Source: Streptomyces flavofungini (lineage in GTDB: Bacteria > Actinomycetota > Actinomycetes > Streptomycetales > Streptomycetaceae). Taken from it: a stretch of DNA of 64,000 nt. Below, piece by piece: positions 57,961 through 64,000 of this stretch. Both the position numbers and the translations under genes were made by a program. Under the pieces are notes generated by a model. The model was not told the origin of the DNA and made no database searches. It worked only from the letters and a program-made list of their open reading frames with translations. Each line of letters opens with the position of its first letter. The stretch's first letter is position 1. The stretch spans positions 372,001-436,000 of the forward strand of contig NZ_BMVR01000005.1 of assembly GCF_014650815.1 (NCBI RefSeq), read 5' to 3'.

Positions 57961-59490
57961 ATGTCTCAATCACCCGTCACCTCACCCGCTCCCGACCCGA
58001 TGCGCTGGAAGGCGCTCGCCTTCATCGCGATCGCGCAGCTCATGGTGGTGCTCGACGCGACCATCGTGAACATCGCGCTGCCGTCCGCCCAGGAGGACCT
58101 CGGCATATCCGAGGGCAACAAGCAGTGGGTCATCACTGCCTATGCCCTCGCCTTCGGTGGTCTGCTCCTGTTCGGCGGCCGCATATCCGACCTGTGGGGC
58201 CGTAAGCGCACCTTCGTGACCGGCCTCATCGGCTTCGCCGCGGCCTCCGCCCTCGGCGGCGCCGCGACCGGCGAGGCCATGATGCTCGGCGCCCGCGCCC
58301 TGCAGGGCCTGTTCGGCGCGCTGCTCGCGCCCGCCGCCCTCTCGCTGATCGCGGTGATGTTCACCGAGGCCAAGGAGCGCGCCAAGGCGTTCGGCATCTA
58401 CGGTGCGATCGCCGGTGGCGGTGGCGCCGTCGGCCTGATCCTCGGCGGCTTCCTCACCGAGTACCTGAACTGGCGCTGGACGTTCTTCGTGAACATCCCG
58501 TTCGCGATCATCGCCGCCGCCGGTGCGTACTTCGTGGTCCGTGAGCCCTCCGAGGGCCGTAACCGCTCGCCGCTCGACATCCCCGGCGTGGTCCTGTCCA
58601 CCCTCGGTCTGGTCGCGCTCGTCTACGGCTTCACACGCGCCGAGTCCGACGGCTGGACCGACGCCGTGACCATGACCATGTTCGTCGCCTCCGTCGTGCT
58701 GCTCGCCGCGTTCGTCGTCACCGAGTCCAAGGTCAAGTCGCCGCTGCTCCCGCTGCGCGTCCTGACCGAGCGCAACCGGGGCGGCGTCTACCTCTCCCTC
58801 GGCCTCGCGATCATCGCGATGTTCGGCCTGTTCCTGTTCCTCACGTACTACCTGCAGATCGTCAAGGGCTTCTCGCCGGTCAAGACCGGCTTCGCGTTCC
58901 TGCCGATGATCATCGGCATGATCGTGGGTTCGACGCAGATCGGCACCCGCCTGATGACCCGCGTCGCGCCGCGCCTGCTGATGGGTCCGGGCTTCCTGCT
59001 CGCCGCCGTCGGCATGCTGCTCCTGACCCAGCTGGAGGTCGACACCTCGTACGCCGGTCTGATCCTGCCCGCGCAGCTGATGCTGGGCCTCGGCATGGGT
59101 ACGGCGTTCATGCCCGCCATGTCCCTGGCCACGCACGGTGTCGAGCCGCGTGACGCCGGTGTCGCCTCCGCGATGGTCAACACCTCGCAGCAGGTCGGCG
59201 GCGCCATCGGCACGGCCCTCCTGAACACCATCGCGGCCTCCGCGACCACCGCGTACCTCACCGACCACGCGGCCTCCGCCACCACCCCGGCGGCGCAGAA
59301 GCTGCTCGCCGCCCAGTCCATGGTGGAGGGCTACACCACCGCCATCTGGTGGGCGGTCGGCATCCTCGTGGTGGCGTCGGCGATCGCCTTCGTCCTGGTC
59401 AACACCGGTGCCGACGACGGCTCCTCGGCGGCGTCCGGCGACGGCGAGGGCGTCGAGGACGAGGTGCGGATCCCGGTGGTGGCGCACTGA
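57961..59490 (+). CDS. MFS drug/metabolite exporter, DHA2 (EmrB/QacA) type with 14 membrane segments (509 aa)
   Basis: The protein begins ALAFIAIAQLMVVLDATIVN (motif D1, LDxTIVNVALP) and has motif A GGRISDLWGRKRTFV near residue 73. The GAIAGGGGAVGLILGGFLTE motif C marks drug-proton antiporters, and there are 14 predicted membrane segments. AGVASAMVNTSQQVGGAIGT is another DHA2 hallmark. ATG at 57961 follows AGGTGG. It works with the TetR regulator upstream and faces a MarR gene, so export of a toxic compound is the probable role. Confidence 0.92.
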   Translation: MSQSPVTSPAPDPMRWKALAFIAIAQLMVVLDATIVNIALPSAQEDLGISEGNKQWVITAYALAFGGLLLFGGRISDLWGRKRTFVTGLIGFAAASALGGAATGEAMMLGARALQGLFGALLAPAALSLIAVMFTEAKERAKAFGIYGAIAGGGGAVGLILGGFLTEYLNWRWTFFVNIPFAIIAAAGAYFVVREPSEGRNRSPLDIPGVVLSTLGLVALVYGFTRAESDGWTDAVTMTMFVASVVLLAAFVVTESKVKSPLLPLRVLTERNRGGVYLSLGLAIIAMFGLFLFLTYYLQIVKGFSPVKTGFAFLPMIIGMIVGSTQIGTRLMTRVAPRLLMGPGFLLAAVGMLLLTQLEVDTSYAGLILPAQLMLGLGMGTAFMPAMSLATHGVEPRDAGVASAMVNTSQQVGGAIGTALLNTIAASATTAYLTDHAASATTPAAQKLLAAQSMVEGYTTAIWWAVGILVVASAIAFVLVNTGADDGSSAASGDGEGVEDEVRIPVVAH

Positions 59491-59535
59491 CGGCACCCGG
59501 ATGACGGGGCGGGCCGCGAGGAGGACACCGGCTCC

Positions 59536-60063
59536 CTAGCGGAGCCAGGGCAGGTCCGCCCCCACGTCCTTCGGCTGGAGTCCCTCGGCGACGATCCTCA
59601 TGATCTCGCCGAGGGACTTCTGCTGTTCCGGGCTGAGCCGGTCGAAGAGGGCCTGACGCACCGCGTGCACATGCCCCGGCGCGGTCTGGCGCAGCACCTC
59701 GAAGCCCTCGTCCGTGAGGATCGCGAACTGCCCGCGCTTGTCCGTCGCGCAGTCCTCGCGCCGCACCCAGCCGCTCTTCTCCAGGCGGGCGATCGCGTGT
59801 GAGAGCCGGGACCGGGTGATCTTCGAGCTCTTCGCCAGCTCGGTCATGCGCAGCCGCCGCCGCGGCGCCGCGGACAGCTGCACCAGCAGGCCGTAGTAGA
59901 CGTGCGGCATGCCCGCGTCCCGCTGGAGCTGCCGGTCGAGGAAGTCCTCCAGGAGCGTGGAGGCGTGTATGTAGGCCAGCCAGGTGCGCTGTTCCCCGTC
60001 ATCGAGCCAGCGCGGCTCGGCGGCATCCGCGGCGTCCGCTGTCGCGGTGCATGGCGTGTCCAT
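59536..60063 (-). CDS. MarR family regulator (175 aa)
   Basis: The winged helix reads LRMTELAKSSKITRSRLSHA, then IARLEKSGWVRREDCATDKR, then GQFAILTDEGFEVL, typical of MarR proteins with D-KR-G in the wing. ATG at 60061-60063; a GTG three codons upstream (60072) is possible. It is convergent with the exporter gene and may respond to the same stress, although no shared operator is visible. Confidence 0.9.
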   Translation of the reverse strand: MDTPCTATADAADAAEPRWLDDGEQRTWLAYIHASTLLEDFLDRQLQRDAGMPHVYYGLLVQLSAAPRRRLRMTELAKSSKITRSRLSHAIARLEKSGWVRREDCATDKRGQFAILTDEGFEVLRQTAPGHVHAVRQALFDRLSPEQQKSLGEIMRIVAEGLQPKDVGADLPWLR

Positions 60064-60178
60064 GTATCCCACTGTACGAGGCCTTTCTGTGTCCCCCGGA
60101 GCGGTGTCCGCGCGGACGCGCCGACGGGACGGGCGAGCGGGCGCGCCACCCGCCGTGTGGGGCGGCGCGCCAACGCGT

Positions 60179-61324
60179 TCAGAGCGTGGGCGGGTTGAGC
60201 CGCACGGCCCGCAGCGCGGCGGCCCGCGCCGTGCGGTCGCCCACGTCCAGGGCGGTGTCCGCGAACTTGATCGTGTGGTCGTCGCCGTGCGCGGCGGCCC
60301 GCGCGAACACCTCGTCGAAGGTGCTGCGCCCGGCTTCCGCGTCCGCCTCGCGGTACGTCTGCGGGGCCGTCGGCGAGTAGGCCGCGACGACCGCCGCGCT
60401 CGCCGCCCAGGACGCCGCCAGGGAGGCGGGCCACAGCTCGCGGGGGAGCGCGGGCAGGGCGCGCAGGACGGCGTTGGGGGCGGTCGCGGCGTGCACGAGC
60501 ATGATCGGCTCGCCGTGGCCGTGGGAGGCGAAGCGGTGCACGGCGGCGGTGACGAGGTCGGTGAGGAGGGCGCGGGCGGATTCCGGGTCCTCGCCGGGGT
60601 GGGGGCTCGCGTCGGCGGAGCCCGCGCCGGTGGGGCCGGTGCCGGTGGCGCCCGGGCCCGCGGGCCACGTCGGGACCGAGCTGACCTGGGCGACGCGGGC
60701 CGGGAACGAGCCGTCCCGCACGGGGATCAGCGCCACCGCGTCCAGGGCGGCCGCGGCGGTCGTGGACGGCGGTACGGCGACGGGGGTGCGGGCGGGCAGC
60801 GGGCTGTGCCGTGCGGCCCAGTAGCCGAGGCCGTGGGCCAGTTCGGCGACGCGGGGAGGGGTCTCGCCGCCGGGGCCGAGGAGGGTGCGTACGGCGTGAC
60901 CGACGCGGATCACCGGGTGCGTGGAGCCGCCCGCGATGCCCGGCAGGAACACCGGCCACCAGGCGGCGAGCACCTCGCGCCAGGGCTTCTCGGCGAGGGC
61001 GCGCCCGAAGTACTCGATCCAGTCGGCGGCGCGGCGGGGGTCGCCCAGGGCGGCCCGCCAGTCGGCGTCCGTGACCGGGGTGCCGCGGGCGGGCATGTCC
61101 TCCAGCTTGGCGCGGTAGTAGTCGAGCCAGCGGTGCACGGAGCGGGCCTGGCCGCCCCGCACCAGGGCCTCGACGGCCATCGGGGCGTGGTTGGTGAGCC
61201 GCCCGAGCCGCTCGGGGCCACAGGCGTGCAGGCGCTGGAGGGCTTCGTCGAGGATGCCGCTGTCGCCGGTCGCGCCGGTGTCGGTGGTCCGGCCGGGGTG
61301 GCTGCTGCCGCTGGTGTCGGTCAT
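60179..61324 (-). CDS. Questin oxidase-like family protein (381 aa)
   Basis: TNHAPMAVEALVRGGQARSV and HRWLDYYRAKLEDMP near the start, and ATAPNAVLRALPALPRELWP with DEVFARAAAHGDDHTIKFAD near the end, match the questin-oxidase-like family (DUF4243). In fungi the founding member catalyses a Baeyer-Villiger type ring opening of an anthraquinone. Bacterial members have no agreed substrate. A Ser/Thr/Gly-rich linker interrupts the middle (TGTGPTGAGSADASPHPGED). A role in secondary metabolism is possible but unproven. Confidence 0.78.
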   Translation of the reverse strand: MTDTSGSSHPGRTTDTGATGDSGILDEALQRLHACGPERLGRLTNHAPMAVEALVRGGQARSVHRWLDYYRAKLEDMPARGTPVTDADWRAALGDPRRAADWIEYFGRALAEKPWREVLAAWWPVFLPGIAGGSTHPVIRVGHAVRTLLGPGGETPPRVAELAHGLGYWAARHSPLPARTPVAVPPSTTAAAALDAVALIPVRDGSFPARVAQVSSVPTWPAGPGATGTGPTGAGSADASPHPGEDPESARALLTDLVTAAVHRFASHGHGEPIMLVHAATAPNAVLRALPALPRELWPASLAASWAASAAVVAAYSPTAPQTYREADAEAGRSTFDEVFARAAAHGDDHTIKFADTALDVGDRTARAAALRAVRLNPPTL

Positions 61325-61372
61325 GGGCGCACGCTAAGGCGCCGTCGCGCGCGGCCGTAACGGTCCGGGGGA

Positions 61373-61900
61373 CTAGGCCCCTGGTCCGAGGGGCAGCTCG
61401 TACCAGGCCACGTCCCAGTACCGCTGAAACTTCCTGCCGACCTCCGCGTACGTACCGATGTGCCGGAATCCGAAGCGTTCGTGCAGCCGCACCGAGGCCT
61501 CGTTGGGCAGCGTGATGCCCGCGTACGCGCGGTGCAGGTCCTCGTCGGCGAGGGCGCCGAGCAGCGCCTCGTACAGGAGGGTGCCGATGCCCTGGCCGCC
61601 CGCGTCCGGGGCGAGGTAGACGCTGACCTCGACGGAGGTCGAGTACGCGGGCTTGGGGCGCAGGGCGCTGGAGGTCGCGTACCCGAGAATGCCGGGTTTG
61701 TCCCGCTGCGCAACCATCAGGCGGTGCGGGCCGTCTTCTGGGTGGGAGAGCAGCCAAGGGCGGCGCTCTTCCGGCAGGAAAGGGACCGTGTCGAATGTGA
61801 CGGCGGTCTCACGTACGTAGTGGTTGTAGATGGCTGTCAGGGGTGCGAGATCGGCCTCGACTCCCGGCCTGACCTGCACCTCTGTACGTCCCGGTGGCAA
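61373..61900 (-). CDS. GNAT family acetyltransferase, phosphinothricin-acetyltransferase-like (175 aa)
   Basis: VRPGVEADLAPLTAIYNHYV followed by RETAVTFDTVPFLPEERRPW is the start pattern of PAT/MnaT-type enzymes. VSVYLAPDAGGQGIGTLLYE is the acetyl-CoA loop and SVRLHERFGFRHIGTYAEVG the conserved C-terminal strand, ending RYWDVAWYELPL. The start is a TTG at 61898-61900 four bases after GAGGAGG; a GTG seven codons later is the alternative. It probably acetylates an amine or amino-acid analogue such as methionine sulfoximine or phosphinothricin. Confidence 0.88.
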   Translation of the reverse strand: MPPGRTEVQVRPGVEADLAPLTAIYNHYVRETAVTFDTVPFLPEERRPWLLSHPEDGPHRLMVAQRDKPGILGYATSSALRPKPAYSTSVEVSVYLAPDAGGQGIGTLLYEALLGALADEDLHRAYAGITLPNEASVRLHERFGFRHIGTYAEVGRKFQRYWDVAWYELPLGPGA

Positions 61901-61960
61901 TGGGCCTCCTCACGTGGCCGCACAGGGTACTGCATGATCACAAAAAAGGACGGGCGGCTT

Positions 61961-61988
61961 GGGAATTCTGTCCGGATTCCAGTCGTTG
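61961..61988 (+). promoter_or_regulatory. SigR-type promoter (GGGAAT-n18-GTTG) of the sigma-factor gene
   Basis: GGGAAT at 61961-61966 and GTT at 61985-61987 are separated by 18 bases. This matches the GGGAAT-N18-19-GTT pattern recognised by the disulfide-stress sigma factor SigR. hrdD is an established SigR target in Streptomyces coelicolor, so the match supports both identifications. The leader from here to the start codon is about 120 bases. Confidence 0.75.
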
Positions 61989-62114
61989 TTTCCATCGGAT
62001 GCAGAGCACCTGGGAAGGTGTGCCGTCCACCACAGGCCCGGCCCCCGGGCCCGGACCTTCAGGACCACCGGTCCCTGACGGACCGACCAGTGACAACCAC
62101 GCAAGGGAGCACGC

Positions 62115-63143
62115 ATGGCAACCCGTGCCGTCGCCCGTCGTAAGTCCGCCACCACCGGCAGGACCGACGCGGCACGCAGTGTTCGCGCCGTAGGCGGCGA
62201 GATCGCCGACCGCGACCTGGTCGGCATGTATCTCGACGAGATCGCACGCACCCCCCTGCTCGACGCCGCCAAGGAGGTCGAGCTGTCCCAGATCATCGAG
62301 GCAGGCGTCTATGCCCGGCAGATACTGGACGGTGTGGTGGGGCGCGGCACCGAGGAGGGCGATCTGGAAGCCTCCGCCGTGACCGCGTCGCGCGCGGAGC
62401 TCGAAGCCCTCGTCGCCGACGGCGACCGCGCCAAGGACGTCTTCATCCGCTCGAACCTCCGCCTGGTGGTGGCCGTGGCCCGGCGCTATCCGCGCAGCGG
62501 CCTGCCCCTCCTCGACCTCATCCAGGAGGGCAACGCGGGCCTGGTCCGCGCCGTCGAGAAGTTCGACTACGCCAAGGGCTTCAAGTTCTCCACGTACGCG
62601 ACCTGGTGGATCCGCCAGGCCATCACCCGCTCCATAGCCGACCAGTCGCGCACCATCCGGCTGCCCGTGCACCTGGTGGAGGAGCTGGGCCGGATCCGGC
62701 GCGTGCAGCGCGAGTTCAACCGCGAGCACGGCCGCGAGCCGGAGCCCGCGGAGATCGCCGCCGAGCTGGCGTCCACGCCCGAGCGCGTGGTCGACGTGCT
62801 CGACTGGGCCCGCGACCCGGTCTCGCTGAACATGCCGGTGGACGACGAGGGCGACACCCAGTTCGGTGACCTCCTGGAGGACACCTCCGCCGTCTCCCCC
62901 GAGCAGTCCGTCCTCACGCTGCTGCGCAGCGAGGAGCTGGACGACCTCATCGGCCGCCTCGACCAGCGCACTGCCTCCATCATCAAGATGCGGTACGGCA
63001 TCGTGGACGGCCGGGAGCGGACGCTGACGGAGGTCGGCAAGGAGCACGGGCTGACGCGCGAGCGCATCCGGCAGATCGAGAAGCACGCGCTGATGGAGCT
63101 GAAGAAGCTGGCCCGGGACACCGGGTTCGACGCGGCGGCCTGA
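62115..63143 (+). CDS. hrdD: Group 2 RNA polymerase sigma factor HrdD (342 aa)
   Basis: Regions 1.2-4.2 are present without the long acidic N-terminus of HrdB: DRDLVGMYLDEIARTPLLDA (1.2), IRSNLRLVVAVARRYPRSGL and LDLIQEGNAGLVRAVEKFDY (2.1-2.2), KFSTYATWWIRQAITRSIAD (2.3-2.4), and the -35-binding helix-turn-helix in LTEVGKEHGLTRERIRQIEK (4.2). The start MATRAVARRKSATTG fits what I recall of HrdD. The SigR-type promoter supports this. HrdD is dispensable for growth and is induced by oxidative/envelope stress. ATG at 62115 follows AAGGGAG. Confidence 0.85.
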   Translation: MATRAVARRKSATTGRTDAARSVRAVGGEIADRDLVGMYLDEIARTPLLDAAKEVELSQIIEAGVYARQILDGVVGRGTEEGDLEASAVTASRAELEALVADGDRAKDVFIRSNLRLVVAVARRYPRSGLPLLDLIQEGNAGLVRAVEKFDYAKGFKFSTYATWWIRQAITRSIADQSRTIRLPVHLVEELGRIRRVQREFNREHGREPEPAEIAAELASTPERVVDVLDWARDPVSLNMPVDDEGDTQFGDLLEDTSAVSPEQSVLTLLRSEELDDLIGRLDQRTASIIKMRYGIVDGRERTLTEVGKEHGLTRERIRQIEKHALMELKKLARDTGFDAAA

Positions 63144-63158
63144 GGCCGGCCGGGCGGG

Positions 63159-63180
63159 CAGGGGGGCTTCGTCCCCCCTG
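63159..63180 (+). terminator. Hairpin terminator of hrdD
   Basis: CAGGGGGG (63159-63166) pairs with CCCCCCTG (63173-63180) over CTTCGT, 16 bases after the stop codon. Further right (63247-63286) is the word CGGACGGGCTGG, twice, a frequently repeated Streptomyces intergenic element (TCAATCGCCGGACGGGCTG). Confidence 0.8.
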
Positions 63181-63290
63181 GGCCCCGGCTGTCGGCGGTC
63201 CGTTCCCGGTGGTGCCGGTTCCCGATATCGGCGCTTCGCACCTCGTCCTCAATCGCCGGACGGGCTGGGTCGGCCCCCGGACGGGCTGGA

Positions 63291-64000
63291 TCAGTCGCTG
63301 GCTGCCGCGCTGAGGCGGCGGCCCAACTCGCGTACGCGGTCGCGTAGTTCCTCGGGGCCGTGCGCGACGAAATCGCACTCCACCCAGATGAGCCGCGCCG
63401 CCACCCACTCCACGGGTTCGGTCACCGTCGCCCGCAGGCGGCAGCGGTCGGGGGCGACGGCGACCAACTCGCCGAGGGACGCGGGGAGGCGGCCGCCGAC
63501 CTTGTCCGCCGAGGCGTGGAACTCCACATCGACCTCGTACGCGGCGGACTCCTGCCGCCGTGCGAGGACACTGCGCCGTACGTACGCGTCCGCGCTCCCG
63601 CCCGGCAGCATCCGCTCGGCGAACCGCACCCCCGTCGCGAACGGATCCGACACCCGGTCCACCCGGAACGTCCGCCAGTCCTGCCGCTCCAGGTCGTACG
63701 CGACCAGATACCAGCGCCGCCCCGTCGACACGAGCCGGTGCGGCTCGGTCAGGCGCCGCGACGGCGTCCCGTCCTTCGCCTCGTACGCGAACCGCAACTG
63801 CTCGTGCGCGGCCGTCGCCGACGCCATCACCGTCAGCGTCTCCGGCGCGATCCGCACACCGTCCCCGGTGGCCAGCGACATCGTCGCGGCGCCGAGCGCG
63901 GACACCCGGTGCCGAAGCCGCGACGGCAGCACCTGCTCCAGCTTGGCAAGGGCCCGCACCGACGCCTCCTCGACGCCGTCCACGGCGTGCCCGGCCCCGG
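63291..64000 (-). CDS. WYL-domain helix-turn-helix regulator (YafY type), N-terminus beyond the window
   Basis: The frame is open to the right edge. Visible are VEEASVRALAKLEQVLPSRL, then the WYL core: EQLRFAYEAKDGTPSRRLTE, HRLVSTGRRWYLVAYDLERQ and DWRTFRVDRVSDPF, then a WCX-type C-terminal domain (VDVEFHASADKVGGRLPASL). WYL proteins bind single-stranded nucleic acids or nucleotide ligands and regulate many stress and defence genes. The DNA-binding N-terminal domain would lie beyond base 64000. Confidence 0.88.
   Translation of the reverse strand, partial: GAGHAVDGVEEASVRALAKLEQVLPSRLRHRVSALGAATMSLATGDGVRIAPETLTVMASATAAHEQLRFAYEAKDGTPSRRLTEPHRLVSTGRRWYLVAYDLERQDWRTFRVDRVSDPFATGVRFAERMLPGGSADAYVRRSVLARRQESAAYEVDVEFHASADKVGGRLPASLGELVAVAPDRCRLRATVTEPVEWVAARLIWVECDFVAHGPEELRDRVRELGRRLSAAASD

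Overview
This is a chromosomal window from a high-GC actinomycete, almost certainly a Streptomyces. The evidence is the strong G/C third-codon bias, the many GTG and TTG starts, and typical Streptomyces families: paired XRE(DUF5753)/DUF397 and DUF6879 proteins, a GPP34 (GOLPH3-like) protein, NB-ARC ATPases, SpoIIE-type PP2C phosphatases, and a group 2 sigma factor of the HrdD type. Most genes are conserved housekeeping or regulatory genes. There is one accessory zone (about 28-43 kb) and a small accessory-looking patch at 0.4-4.1 kb.

Left part (1-16.5 kb). The 3' end of a helix-turn-helix protein is followed by what looks like a free-standing small RNA gene with its own promoter and terminator (about 346-525). 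Then come a 43-residue peptide gene followed by a UPF0489/arginase-like enzyme, and a cluster of DUF5753, DUF6879 and small proteins around a shared divergent promoter. Next are a divergent regulator/VOC pair, an ADP-ribosylglycohydrolase-like protein that has lost its metal-binding acids, an AraC/DJ-1 pair with a phosphotransferase, a sodium:solute symporter, an SDR and a divergent partner sharing a palindrome, an XRE-DUF397 pair with a clear inverted-repeat operator, and a GPP34 protein.

Middle part (16.7-28 kb). This is an envelope section. It holds a D-Ala-D-Ala carboxypeptidase with a very long low-complexity cytoplasmic extension, a polytopic membrane protein, a decayed two-gene locus, a MerR-type regulator, and a class A PBP whose transpeptidase motifs are partly lost. 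A PH-like membrane protein and a BioF2/CelD-type acetyltransferase follow.

Accessory zone (28-42.7 kb). A beta-trefoil-like protein and an internally duplicated 94-residue protein lead into two copies of a module made of a membrane PP2C phosphatase and a stand-alone STAND/NB-ARC-TPR ATPase. A PAS-PAS-PP2C-HATPase protein and a delta-60 repeat exported protein lie between the copies. An intact tRNA-Arg(CCT) at 42.6 kb has two 3'-half copies at 33.45 and 41.5 kb. This is the signature of stacked integrations into that tRNA, although no integrase remains.

Right part (42.9-64 kb). A LysR regulator precedes a lysine/pipecolate catabolic run: FAD oxidase, HglS-type 2-oxoadipate dioxygenase/decarboxylase, and ALDH7-type aldehyde dehydrogenase. 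Then come a GNAT, an SDR, a small secreted protein, a compact Rho paralogue with a long C-rich leader, a four-gene group that looks like a secretion (WXG100/ESX-like) substrate locus, a secreted M6 metalloprotease, a TetR/MFS pair with two tandem operators, a MarR regulator, a questin-oxidase-like protein, a GNAT, the HrdD-type sigma factor under a SigR-type promoter, and a truncated WYL-domain regulator at the edge.

The best candidates for undescribed biology are the peptide/UPF0489 pair with its intergenic hairpin, the duplicated PP2C + STAND module in the tRNA-associated island, and the two conserved-fold proteins that have lost catalytic residues.
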